NCBI GenBank assembly: GCA_910589415.1
Contig: OU342631.1
Span: 10,478,001-10,542,000, forward strand
DNA from: Malachius bipustulatus
Lineage: Eukaryota > Arthropoda > Insecta > Coleoptera > Melyridae
DNA length: 64,000 bases
Direction: 5' to 3'
Positions 38,398-50,060 of the stretch are shown here, piece by piece. The first letter of the stretch is position 1. Each line of letters opens with the position of its first letter. Both the position numbers and the translations under genes were made by a program. The notes beneath the pieces are model-generated. The model did not search any database, was not told the DNA's origin, and saw nothing but the letters and a program-made list of their open reading frames with translations.

Positions 38398-38870
38398 AGT
38401 TAGGTATATGTATAGAAATGACAGGTAGAATGATTGATTTATGATGTGTTAATTAATAAAGTGGCCAATATAATCTGAAAAGAGTATGTATCATAAGTTC
38501 TTGAGTGAGTAAACTGAGTAAACAGAGTATAGTACAAATTCAAAGGGGGTATGACATTGAACGCTTTGGATACGATGAGATTTTACCTACTCAGTTTACT
38601 CAAGAATTTATGATGCCTACCCTTTTCAGATTATATTCTCTTTATTACACATCATAAATCAATCATGTCTGTACATATAACAAATTATTGGCTTGTAATT
38701 ATTTTTTTGTTATTTTTCAGCAATTTTGATTTGAAAAAACTCGATTTTTTTCGCCATTTTATCACTAGTTTTTTATCACTAGTGCATGAAGGAAACGAAT
38801 AATAATGAAATTGATTACGCCATTCTATTCTATGGTCCTATATTACATAAATCCTCAAAGTTTCGTTTTT

Positions 38871-40736
38871 AGTGTATTTTTTAACAAAAAAATACACTAT
38901 TGAGGACGACATCACTTTTCGAAAATCACCCAAACTCATCAAATGTCCACCGATCATGACCCCCAGATTACGAAAAAGTGGTTTTCCAAAATTCACCTGC
39001 CCACGATATATATATATATATTTATATATATATTTATATATATATTTATATATATATTTATATATATATTTCTCCAAAATCGCGAAATTTCGATTTTAAA
39101 AACGCTCCTGTGGCTTTATCTTTCAAGATTAGTGAACGAAATTTTGGGTCCTTGTAACACTTTGGAATGACGTTGGATTTTCGTTGAAAAACTTTCCAAA
39201 AGTCCCATCACTTCTACAGGGTGTCCCTTCAAAATTCCATGAACCCGGTTTTTGTCATCTCATTTCAGGTCGCAGTTTTGAATCTAGGGGGCTGAAATTT
39301 TTGTGGGAGTAAGATATCTATAAAAACTGGTCTGGTATTGTACTTGAGCAAAATCGGTCGAGCGGTTTCAAAATGGCGGCCATTTTAATTTTTGAAAAAT
39401 TTGCTAATATTTGAACCCCTGTATGAGCAAGATGGAAAAAAACTTTGAAACCAAATCAACAGGGTTTGAAGAAAATTGTTTCAAATTTAATTTAATGTAA
39501 CAAAATTTACATTACTTTTATTAATAAGCCAGTGGCGTGGATAGGAAAGTGGTAAAAATGGCTAAATTTCCCTAACAATTTATGAGCACATTTTTGAAGC
39601 AATTGAACTGAAATTTTTACAGTAGATAATTATACTAATAGCCTTTAACACTTAAAAATTTCAAGAAGCGAGTAAGAAAAATGGCCGAGATATTCGATTT
39701 TTTTTACATGATGTTTATTTCTCTAAAATTTTAAGAACGTTCCAGTAGCTTCATTTTTCAAGATTAATGAACGTAATTTTTTACTTTTGTGAAACTTAGG
39801 GATGACGTTTGATTTTCACAAAAAACATTTACCTAAAATTGCGCTACTTTTACAACGTGTCTCTCCAAATTTCAAAAAAAAAACGGGTATCGAGGCACGG
39901 TTTCTGGTCGCTGTTTTCAATCTAGGGGGCTGAAATTTTTTTGATAGTAAGATAACTGCAAGCAGTCGTATGGTACTGCATTTGAGTTAAATCAGAAGAG
40001 CCGTTCCAAAATGGCGGCCTTTTCAATTTTAGGAAAAATTGATAGATTATGAATCCCTAAATAAGCCAGTTAGAAACAAAAACGTTTAAACGAAATTAAC
40101 ATTACTGGAAGAAAATTATTTGAAATTTGAGTTATAAAATATTGAGTTAAAATATTGCAATAAAATTTGCAATATTTTTATTATTAAGCCAGTGGCGTGG
40201 GTAGGAGAAGGGAAAAAGGGCTGAATTTCTATAACTGTTTATGAACATATTTTTGAAGGAATTGAACGAAAATTTTTCCAGTAGACAACTATACTAATAA
40301 ACTTTAAAATTCAAAGATTTCAAGAAAGAAATAATAAAAATGGCGGAGATATTAGAATATTTTTACATATTATGTTTATTCCTCTAAAATTTAAAATTTT
40401 AGGTTTTCAAAGCTCCCCTTTCACTTTTTCCGTTCTATAAAAGGTAGTCTAAAAAATAGTGTTTTTTAAGTAAAGTTAGCCAGTGGCGGGCATAGAAAAT
40501 GGGCCAAAATTGTTAAATTTTGCCAATGTTTGTTTTGTTTTGTTAAATTAAAAAAATCATTTTAAGGCATGCACGGTTTAAAACGAAATGAAATGCAATT
40601 GTCAGTAAGCCACTACGCGAATATCACCTGACTATGTAAAATTTCAGAAAGCCAATTTAAAAAGCGGTGAAAATATTCAGAATTGAATCGCATAAAAATA
40701 CACTATTTCTGCGATTGATGCGCAAGAAGGTTTTTT
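38871..40736 (+). mobile_element. 1.87-kb HINE-like (Helentron-associated) non-autonomous element
   Basis: Bounded by comparison with copy A and with its inverted twin at 48004-49868. It starts with a terminal hairpin (agtgtatttttt-aac-aaaaaaatacact), then a unique block. An (ATATATATATTT)n microsatellite (39006-39070) and about 650-bp tandem units from about 39068 and 39719 follow. Near the end are a subterminal inverted copy of the start (aaaaatacact) and a short hairpin (tgcgattgatgcgca). It sits between runs of T in both copies. This order resembles DINE-1/HINE elements mobilised by Helentrons. No protein is encoded; the long open frames are microsatellite artefacts. Confidence 0.7.
39006..39070. 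repeat. TA-rich microsatellite in the HINE-like element
   Basis: Repeats of tatatatatattta. The inverted twin carries the same tract at 49671-49733. Confidence 0.9.
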
Positions 40737-41194
40737 ATTTTTAATAACGACCCTCTATTTCGAGGGTGGACATTAGTGACGGTCCACCCTGTACTGTGAT
40801 AACTGTAAGACGAGAAATATTGCATTCTCAGTCTCAGCAAGATTTTCAGTCACTGAGGTAATATTTCAGAGGAAAAGCTCGTTTAACTGTCGAACAGTTT
40901 CGATCTAGGGCGTTTTCTCAAAAAAAAAATTTAATCTGCTGATTGTTCTAGGAAACTTTTTCAGCAAGGAATGCGAGTTTTAAGATCCATAAAGATGCAC
41001 TGAAAATTGTTGAATTTTTATTCTTGATACCTGATACGTGATAGACAAAAACTTCAAAGGGGCGAGATTTATTGAACTTTAGACCCTTCAATAACCGCTT
41101 TCATCGTCTAGGTGCTACAACTTTTCTTCGGTAATTTTTGGCTTCCAGATCTAGCTCATATAGCCACACACAGATTTTTGAATGCCTGTATAAA

Positions 41195-41325
41195 AAGTTT
41201 AGTTTATCGTCATGGTATACGTAAACGACAACCATGGCGAGACTGGTATTCGAACCCAGTCGGTCGTCAACGCCTTAATAATGACAACCTGCTACCTAAG
41301 CCTGCTCCATCTACTACACTCTCTA
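41195..41325 (-). mobile_element. tRNA-derived SINE-like sequence upstream of CRISP copy 2
   Basis: Duplicate of the sequence at 33219-33370, including the minus-strand B box GGTTCGAATACC. Its position relative to the CRISP start is the same, as expected from the segmental duplication. Confidence 0.55.
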
Positions 41326-41430
41326 CATAATGTTTTTGTCTTATTTTTCTTCTTTTTTTTTAGATATAGCTAAATACTGCAGGGTTCAATTTTTTAATTA
41401 AAAAAGGAATGAATTTATTGATTAAACAAA

Positions 41431-43878
41431 ATGGGAACAAAAACTATAATTTGCTTAGCAGTTTTTTTGCTTCTAATAGAAATCCTGGTGAAGGTGGAAT
41501 CCTCAACGAATTGTAAGCATTTATACAATACTTTTATTAACCGCATGCAGAAAAGCAATTAGTGAAACATCTTTTCAGCTTCGCAGGCTTCTGGAAAGCA
41601 GGATAAAGTAAGATCTCTGATGCCCAAACGACCGAAGATACAAAACAAAATTGTTCTATATCATAACAATTTTAGAAGCAAAGTGAAGCCCAAAGCCTCG
41701 AATATGCTAAAAATGGAAAGTGTTAACGGATAGATAAAAAAATTCGGATTCAATGCGGACTGAAATATGTCTACATTGAATTTCTCAGATATTATTATAC
41801 AGGTGTCCCTGAAATGATTTTACAGCTCACTACCAAATGTTCCTCGGGTGAAACTAACTCGAAATTCGTTGAAATGGCAACATGTCATAACTGCAAAGAC
41901 AATTTACTTATTCTGACCACCTGAAAATGACTTTGCAGCTTGTAGTGTGTGTACAGGTCGTTTTCACGACGCTCGCTGATGGAAGAGAGACTCCCTGGCG
42001 AAAATAAAACTAAGGAGGTGTACTACATGTAAATGTAAAACAAAGACAACGTCAGTTAATGGACGGAGCGCCGAGTCGAGGGATGCAGAGATGCCCGCAA
42101 CTACGAGTACCAATGTAGGTATGAATAAGCTTCAAAGCAAGCGTAAGGTGGACAACAGGCTAAAGAGGCTGATAACCCAAACTCAGACGAGATTGCGTTC
42201 CTGAAGGAGCTGTTACGTCGTAGTAAAGACTTGATAATTACAAAACAGGCCTCTGAGGCTCCAATAACTTCATCAGCATAGGTCCTGCTGTAGTTCTGGC
42301 AGTGACTGGATTCGCGGAGAGTGCTTGTGGAGTAAATACGGATGTTGCAGACAGTACTTCCCTCAGGAAACCACAACGTAAGTCGAATAGTGGCACACTA
42401 AATGTTGTACAAACGCTAGGACATCAACGAGAGGCGAGTGCTGAAGACGTTCAAGTGGCTGCTGGTGCCAACAAAGGTGTAAGGCTTATGTTACAATATT
42501 TGATGTGCAAGAAGCAATGACTCGGGCGAAAATGCAAAAGATCGTCCACCGGATGAATGATCCTGAGAAGGGGGAGGCATGGAGGGAAGTCAGTTCTCGC
42601 AAGGCAAGTACGAAAATCTTTATCTGACTACTCTCTCTACTGCTGGACTCCTGAAGATCAGGAATATGTTGGCGGGTTCCAGCCGGCATCAGATGGGCCT
42701 GGATGAGTATGGTTGCGGATGGGGCGGAATACATAAATTAATTAATAAATTACTTACTGATCTAAGGTCCCTTACTTTATTTAACTTTAAGATTGAGAAA
42801 GCAGCCTGAAGCGCTTTCTCATGGATAGGACTTTTTATATCATCCAAGAGTTTTTAACTTGTGATATCATGGGCTACTTTCATAACACGCGTGTATAAAT
42901 TTGGTAGTGAGCTGTTGTAGTCATTTCAGGGACACCTGCGTATTATCTATCTACCTATACGATTCACAATCAATCATAAACTTTTTATAGAAATGGCATA
43001 AAACAGCAGCGAAGTCAGCTCAGGATTGGGCAGATAAATGTGTATTTTTAACTCTTAACAGCAGGGAAGAAAGAAAAGTTAAGGATCTTGGAGTTTGCGG
43101 ACAGAATATTTACGTATCGTTTCATCGTGTCACTTGGTAACTTAAAAATTATATTTAAAACTCGTTTGATTTGAAATAATTTTACAGGTTAACGGCACTT
43201 CAGAGCTGGTTTTCAGAAAGATCAAGTTTCTTTTATGGTAAACCAGGCAACAATCCAAGTCGCTATACACAAATGGTCTGGGCATCAACCCATCGAGTAG
43301 GATGTGGCATAGCTCGATGCCCCTCTAATGTTTCTACGACAGGGGAGTTTTATAATTACGTCTGTAATTACTGCCCTGAGTAAGCTGAAATTTTCAAAAT
43401 ATTGTCGAACAAATATTGCCTTAAAAATCACCAACACTTTGTACCTTCTTAAGCGTCAGGAAATTGGTGAATTCTTGCCTAACAACTCCATTAGCTCTTC
43501 TCGTCCTAACTCATACATCATGACATGTTAGACTACTGTCGTGACTAGCCTACACAATTTATGAAAAGTCTTTTTAACCCTTTTCAGAAATAAAAACTAT
43601 GGTATAAAAACCTTTGTTTTCAGGGGCAACAGAGTTGATTTGTTTGATGTTCCTTACAAAAGAGGTGAGCCCTGCGGAAGATGTAAAGCACATTGCGATG
43701 AGAATCGTTTATTATGCACAAAAACCCATGCGGCTATGTAGACAGTTATAGCAATTGTAGAGAGCTGAATGCCACAGCACCTACATGGCTGTGTGGTGAC
43801 AGAAAAACCAAAGCCGGGAGAAAAAAAAGGAGCGGTTGTGCTGCTACCTGTAAGTGTAAAGGAAAAATATTCGTGTGA
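41431..43878 (+). pseudogene. CRISP copy 2: frameshifted duplicate of CRISP copy 1
   Basis: Exons correspond to 41431-41512, 41579-41715, 42991-43136, 43188-43379 and 43624-43878. It shares with copy 1 the damaged exon 2 donor (GAAAGT instead of GTAAGT). It also has lesions of its own. A run of five A at 43720-43724 is two bases longer than in copy 1 and shifts the frame, giving TAG at 43739 and removing most of the cysteine-rich domain. Nine bases are missing in exon 4, and the conserved GHYTQ motif is changed to SRYTQ, losing the histidine. The signal-peptide exon is one codon shorter. It is almost certainly non-functional as a full CRISP. Confidence 0.87.
41800..42938. mobile_element. DNA element with terminal inverted repeats in intron 2 of CRISP copy 2
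   Basis: Sister of 33851-34890, with the better preserved end (tcatttcagggacacctg). It is about 100 bp longer overall, holding extra internal sequence that includes a frame with DEIAFLKELLRRSKDLIITK. Possible remnant of a captured or transposon protein; not assigned. Confidence 0.75.
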
Positions 43879-44014
43879 GATTATTATGTTGATTGGCAGA
43901 AGTTTTTTTGTTGTATGGAATAATAGTAAAAGATTTTTCCTTTATTAACTAAACATACCTACAATTTAATACTTTTATTAAATCATACAAATATTTAAGA
44001 ACATTTGTAAGTAA

Positions 44015-44557
44015 AGTATACTATGATTTTTATAGGAAGGCAAGAGTCTGGGCGTGAACTACGCATCTTGCCGGCTTTAATTGTTCCACCCATAGAACTG
44101 ATAAACGCTGTTTCACCATATCAGACTAGAAATCACATCAGTGGCGCCGCGCACATAAAAATAATAATTCGCCGGCTTCGTGCTGATATAACCTCTCGTT
44201 TATTCATTATAGATATATTTTTTAATATACTTATATACTTGGTCAGTCAAACAAGTGATCTTCACTTTTTTACTAATTTTACACGAAAAGCCAATAATAG
44301 AGGTCACGACACGATGACAGAAACTCTACCTGTTTCAAATAAATACTACACGAGATAAACAGTACCACCACTGACTTTTTACCTGTTCGATGAACGGCGG
44401 AGTTACTCTTATCAGCCTTATCTGGTTGGTTGTTTTTTTTTTACGCGGACACCGACTAGCATTGTTGATATTGGACAATAAACATTTATGGATTCGGATG
44501 CCGATCTGCGCACTAACCAATTCTCGTCAAACTCTCGCCTTCCTATAAAAGTCATAC
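44015..44557. mobile_element. 543-bp element with inverted ends and AGTAA target duplication
   Basis: The start agtatactatgatttttata and the end ttcctataaaagtcatac are imperfect inverted repeats sharing 'tttttataggaaggc.agag'. AGTAA flanks it at 44010-44014 and 44558-44562, and copy A shows the uninterrupted sequence 'tgtaagtaattcc'. The 111-codon frame inside (44023-44358) has no recognisable domain. Confidence 0.8.
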
Positions 44558-46260
44558 AGTAATTCCTTATAATTCTATTTTAAATAAACTTTTTTTCGCA
44601 CTGTGTATCAATTGATGAGTAAACCCAAATTACGATAATGGTAATAATATATTATTGAGATAAAAAAAAAAAATTTCATAAAATTCTTAAAATCTTATTC
44701 AAAATCAAAAGCTAGTTTGGTGATATCACCTCAATAATTATTCCTAAAGCGAACTTTAATTATGTAAAACTGATTTCTAAATCTAAATTTTTCTAAATGT
44801 TTAAAATTTTCTAAATGTAAAAATCAAAATTCAAAAGAAATTGAAAATACCTTCTGTTGTACTACTCTAACCTGATGACTTGTAGAAAAGGAAATGAAGA
44901 CACAGCTCGCAACCCCGTTGTAATGTAGGCTGATCAGGAATGTTGACACCTATTGCGATTTACTTTATTATTTGATCAATTCGAAAAACAACATTATAAA
45001 AAGAACACTTGGTTGTTTTCAGCTACTAAATATTATTTCGCTAACAATTAGCAGGAAGGACGCAAATAAGCCAACATTCGAGGTAACATTAATTTAAATA
45101 GTAAATTTATAAACAATTATTACAAGTAAGTACAATCATCTCCCAGCCCAAGTCCTAGAGAACAGTTAAATTGTATCAATTTGCATCATTCATAAAATCT
45201 TTGTCTAGTCTACTTACAGGTTGGCTCATCCAATCAAGAAACATCTCTTTCAATATAAAAAATATTTAATATAAAGTAATAATTATTATTAATCGATTAT
45301 TAGGTATAATATTACTATTATTATACTATCAATTTAAATAAAAAAATATTTTTTTTTAATATAATGCAATATTCGTTGTAATCAATTATTATTATTGCGA
45401 GCTTCCACGATTAATGGGACATCCTATATATAGACCCTGACATAATAATTGTTAATAAATTGCAATAACTGATTTATGAGTGTAGTGATTGAAATAATTG
45501 AGACTGTTTTTAGAAAATACATTCAATTTATTCATACAGTTGACTTGACAAATGAACTGAGTAAGTGAAGCGAAAATAAATTCTTAGTCCTACTTAAAAA
45601 ATTAAATATTTTACTTTTTCCTTAAAAAATTGGTAAGTATGTACTTATCCTAAAGTTATTATTAATAATTCTTGTGAATAATTGCTATTTTTATGTGTTA
45701 TTTTTTTATATTTTTTGAGTTATTAGATTTTAAAGAAAAAAAATCATGTTATAAGAACAGTTCTGATAGGAGAGTAAACGTGTTAGTGCATCTAAATTGC
45801 ATAGTTAAATAAATGAATAAATGTAAATTAATTAATAAATGGTTAACAATAATTAATTTTTTATAAATTTTGAAATCTACAGTGTTTTCACGAATTATTA
45901 TGAAGAAAAAATGTTTCTTGATATTCTTTTTACGAAAAATAGTCCTTCTTTATTTTTTAAGAAACTACAGAAACCACACTAAAATATTAAATATACAGGA
46001 TGTTATGACAAGTAGTCAGAATTTTCCAAACATTATTAATAAAAATAAAAACAAAACACAAATTTATTGTAGCGTATGCTTCTCCTTAATTTTATTAGTT
46101 TATCCTCCAATATCAATTAATTTATTTAGATTTCCCTTTGTATATGATTAAGGAATGGATAGTACCAATTTATTTATATTAATAAAGAAAATATATTTTA
46201 TTTAATAAAAGGGAACATCGTATGTAAGTAAGATGAGAATCTGTATCGATGCTAGGTAGG

Positions 46261-47650
46261 TATAAGTTGTTCAAACATATAGTGAAAGCTGACTTATCAT
46301 GATAGATTATAGGGGTGTAAGTGCACAGCGGTAAGTAAATATTTTACATAAAAGAACTTTCACATCAGGTTTACTCAGAATATACCTGCGCAAAAGTAAG
46401 ACCGTATTGATAGTGAATTGTGAAACGGGCGATACCGAATTGGGCGAAGGATTTTGTTATTCACTAATCCCAGGGGTCAATTGGGCGACAAACGAGAAAC
46501 TAGGGGATTATAAGAGACAACTGGACAGACAAGAAATACATGTGCGGCCTTGCCCATATATATAGCAGTGTTGCCAGATTTATTTAGTGGTGCTTTTAGT
46601 AGATCGGATAGGTATACCTAGTCAATTTATTATTAATAATTGAAGTCGAGTAGGTAGTAGATACGTACCTACCTATGGCTATGTTGCACTTTAGCGTCAT
46701 CGGTAAGTCAGGTCTTTGGTCAGGTGAAAAAAAAAAAACTACCCTGACCAAAGACCTGGCTTACCGTTGAGTTTTAGTGCGGAAAAAAAATAAATACCAC
46801 TATAATTAATAATTATAATGTGTATCGCCATATTCATTATATGTATATTACTTTTCTATTGATGTTTCATGTTTCTGCTGTAGGTATATAGTATAAAATA
46901 ATAATTGTAAATGCACTAAGGGCTTGATGATGTATTTGATAGAACTTAAAAAAATAATGCATCAAGTATTAATAATATTTATTTATTTTTTTCAATTTTA
47001 TTTAATGTAGAAAATCGGAATTTCTGTAAAATCTGGCAACGTAGCCATACAAGAGCATGCAAATAACTCAACGGTATTTAGAAATTCCTTCGTCCAATTG
47101 AGCTCCCGGATTATAAGGACCCCCGTCGACGAAGGGTTACTCAGGTAATTTCGCCCAATTGAAAAACGCCGATTGAAAGTTAATTTACCTTATTAAAACT
47201 TGAAAACAAGAAGGGATTGAAAGAACCTTTCAAGGAAATGTTTAATTTAATGTTCAAAAGTTTGCAGAATTCATTACCATGCAATTTGAGTGTTGGTGGT
47301 TATCGTGCTTGCACAGTTTAAAATACATTGTTCGTACCTACCTATATTTAATATAGGTATATTTGAAATGGATGTTTAAAAAATATCAACAAGAGCTCTT
47401 GAAGACTTGTGTAAACCCAGAAAAAATACATTAAATAATAATGATCAATAATGAAAAGATAATGAGGCAGAAATAAGAAATCTCGATTTTTATATTTTTC
47501 CAGGATATTTCAGCAATGACTGAAGTTATCCTAATTTATTTCCCGAATCTTATTTTGCCCACCCTGTATAACACCTAAGTGCTTTACACCCCTATAATAA
47601 GTCAACCCTACCATGATAAGTCAACTTTCACTAAATCTTTGAACGACTTA
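46261..47650. mobile_element. 1.4-kb inverted-repeat element with nested hairpin
   Basis: Left end 'ataagttgttcaaacatata' with 'gctgacttatcatgatag' and 'ataggggtgtaa' is matched in reverse complement at 47575-47650 ('tttacacccctataa', 'atgataagtcaactttcact'). An inner imperfect pair lies near 46435-46520 and 47090-47170, both with an 'attgggcga' or 'gcccaatt' string. A smaller hairpin at 46686-46781 sits in the middle. Confidence 0.6.
46686..46781. repeat. About 100-bp hairpin with arms of about 40 bp
   Basis: The core arms ggtaagtcaggtctttggtc (from 46702) and gaccaaagacctggcttacc (to 46765) pair with one G-T-type mismatch around an A-rich 18-nt loop. Flanks 'gcacttta' and 'tttagtgc' extend the stem imperfectly. 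Confidence 0.75.
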
Positions 47651-48003
47651 TACCTACCATTTGAGTAAGAGGCTTAGGAAGTCTAAATGAACGGGCTTCG
47701 AAGGTTGTATGAATGATTGAGTGACGTTTAATCGTCAATTATTTAGTTTATCGATGGCAAAAATATTTATTTTTTGACGAGATCTCGTAGTTGGTGTTGG
47801 TGCCTTGACTGGAGAAAACTTCTCTTTCTATTTAAAAACGACTATCCTGTAACATCGTTTGTGTTAATTTATCCATTTTTCAATCGTGATGTGGTAAAAA
47901 TAAAACAGGTATGTCGATATAGTTCTTTATTGTTCGATAGCAACTAGGTCCCTGTTTTACGTGTGAGCTTACACAGCCCAACTAACTACTGCTATTAACT
48001 AGT

Positions 48004-49868
48004 AAAAAACCTTCTTGCGCATCAATCGCAGAAATAGTGTATTTTTATGCGATTCAATTATGAATATTTTCACCGCTTTTTAAATTATTGGCTTTCTGAA
48101 ATTTTCCATAGTCATGTCATGTTAGCGTAGTGCTTTAATGTGAAAAATTTTCTGTGATAATTTCATTTCATTTCGTTTCAACACGTGCCTTAGAATGGAT
48201 TTTTAAATTTAAAAATCAAAAAAATTGGCAAAATTTTACAATTTTGTCCCTTTTCCTATGCCCGCCACTGGCTAACTTTACTTGAAAAATACTATTTTTT
48301 ACACTACCTTTAATAAATTCGGAAAAAACTGAAAGGAGAGTTTTGAAAACCGAAAGTTTGAAATTTTAGAGGAATAAACATCATTTAAAAATATTCGAAT
48401 ATATCTCCGCCATTTTTATATTTGCTTCTTGAAATTTTTGAAGGTTAAATGCTATTAGTATAGTTGTCTACTATCAAAATTTCCGTTCTATTCCTTCAAA
48501 AATAAGCTCATGAATGTTTATAAAAATGTAGACATTTTTACCCTTTTCCTACCCACGCCTCTGGCTTATTAATAGAAATGATGCAAATTGTATTGCATTA
48601 GCTCAAATTTCAAATAAGTTTATTCCAATATTGTTAATTTTGTTTAAAAGTTTTTGATCTTGCCTATTTAGGGGTTCAAAATCTAGCCATTTTCCTAAAA
48701 TTGAAAAGGCCGCCATTTTGGAACGTCTTTACCTATTTTACTCAAATACAGTACCAGACGACTACTTGAGGGTATCTTACTACCAAAAAAATTTCAGCGC
48801 TCTAGATTGAAAACTTCGACCAGAAACCGTGCCTCACGGACGGTTTTTTTTCTGAAATTCGGAGGGACATCCTGTAGAAGTAACACAACTCTAGGAAAAT
48901 GTTTTTTACGAAAATCAAACGTCAGCCCTAAGGTTTATAAGAGTAAAAAATTTCGTTCATTAATCTTGAAAGATGAAGCTACAGGAGCGTTTTTAAAAAT
49001 TTAGAGAAATTAATTTAAAAAAAACATCATGTAAAAAAAAATCGAATATCTCCGCCATTTTTCTTATTTACTTTTTGAAATTCTCAAGAGTTTAAGTCTA
49101 TTAGTATAGTTGTCTACTGTAAAAATTTCAGTTTAATTACTTCAAAAATGTGCTCATAAATTGTTGGAAAAATTCAGCCATTTTTACCCTTTTCCTACCC
49201 ACGCCACTGGCTTATTAATAAAAAAAATGCAAATTTTGTTGCATGAAATTAAATTTCAAGTCATCTACTTCCAATATTGTGAATTTGATATAAAACTCTT
49301 TTTCTATCTAGCTTATACAGGGGTTCAAAAAATAGTCCTTTTTCCAAAAATTAAAATGGCCGCCATTTTGAAACGGCTCGATCGATTTTGCTCAAGTGCA
49401 ATACCAGACCACTCCTTGTGGATATCTTACTTCCACAAAAATTTCAGTCTCCTAGATTGAAAACTGCGACCTGAAATGAGGTGACAAAAACCGGATACCT
49501 GGAATTTTGAAGGGACACCCTGTAGAAGTGATGGGACTTTTGGAAAGTTTTTCAACGAAAATCCAACGTCATTCCCAAATTTTACAAGGACCCAAAATTT
49601 CGTTCACTAATCTTGAAAGATAAAGCCACAGGAGCGTTTTTAAAATCGAAATTTCGCGATTTTGGAGAAATATATATATAAATATATATATAAATATATA
49701 TATAAATATATATATAAATATATATATATATATCGTGGGCAGGTGAATTTTGGAAAACCACTTTTTCGTGATCTGGGGGTCATGATCGGTGGACATTTGA
49801 TGAGTTTGGGTGATTTTCGAAAAGTGATGTCGTCCTCAATAGTGTATTTTTTTGTTAAAAAATACACT
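48004..49868 (-). mobile_element. Second HINE-like element, inverted relative to 38871-40736
   Basis: Almost the same length (1865 versus 1866 bp) and visibly very similar throughout in reverse complement. It includes the terminal hairpin at 49841-49868, the TA microsatellite at 49671-49733, both tandem units and the 'cttcttgcgcatcaatcgca' end. Flanks differ, so this is an independent insertion and defines the element ends. Confidence 0.85.
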
Positions 49869-50060
49869 AAAAATAGAAGTTTCCAGGGTTGTTCTCTTTA
49901 CATTTCATTTTTGTTTTACCTTTCTGGCTTTCCTTGCTCGTTTTTCTCTTTGGTGTTACGATGGTAAATGATCGGACTTGACGGTATAGTCCTTTGTGAC
50001 CATTGTTTTCAAATTTCAAGGTAGCACAAGTTTTATTGCTTATAAGATATTGTTAATGTA

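Larger units (their letters stand above)
37877..40793. mobile_element. TACAGGGT-ended element, copy B version, interrupted by two insertions
   Basis: Same termini as 31285-32844 (TACAGGGTAGTCCATCACTT and ggtccaccctgta). Contains the hairpin insertion at 38187-38397 and the HINE-like insertion at 38871-40736 instead of the foldback found in copy A. Confidence 0.75.
37406..44780 (+). repeat. Tandem segmental duplication, copy B (carries CRISP copy 2)
   Basis: Direct repeat of 30831-36110. It is longer because of insertions at 38187-38397, 38871-40736 and 44015-44557, each absent from copy A. These differences allow element boundaries to be read against a natural empty site. Confidence 0.9.
44781..48003. 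other. Gene-free AT-rich interval after duplication copy B
   Basis: No gene recognised. The beginning (44820-44890) matches the junction sequence at 37140-37210. The rest is very AT-rich, except for the inverted-repeat structure at 46261-47650. Open frames such as that at 45870-46151 are lysine/phenylalanine-rich by-products of A/T runs. Confidence 0.55.

Noticed and set aside
38838..39170. Open frames encoding repeated IYKY or YIYI residues on both strands (and at 49569-49967)
   Set aside because: They are translations of the TA microsatellite inside the HINE-like element and are open on both strands; no protein evidence.
42302..42520. 72-codon frame in CRISP copy 2 intron
   Set aside because: Internal to the TIR element; the sister copy lacks this part. 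Treated as element remnant, not a gene.
44023..44358. 111-codon open frame
   Set aside because: Lies wholly inside a short inverted-repeat element, starts within its terminus and shows no recognisable domain.
30831..44890. CRISPR-like array or prokaryotic mobile island
   Set aside because: Repeats are long, irregular and eukaryotic in type, and genes have spliceosomal introns; no short regularly spaced direct repeats were seen.
45870..46151. 93-codon open frame
   Set aside because: Composition dominated by K, F, I and N from A/T runs, with a repeat terminus in the middle.
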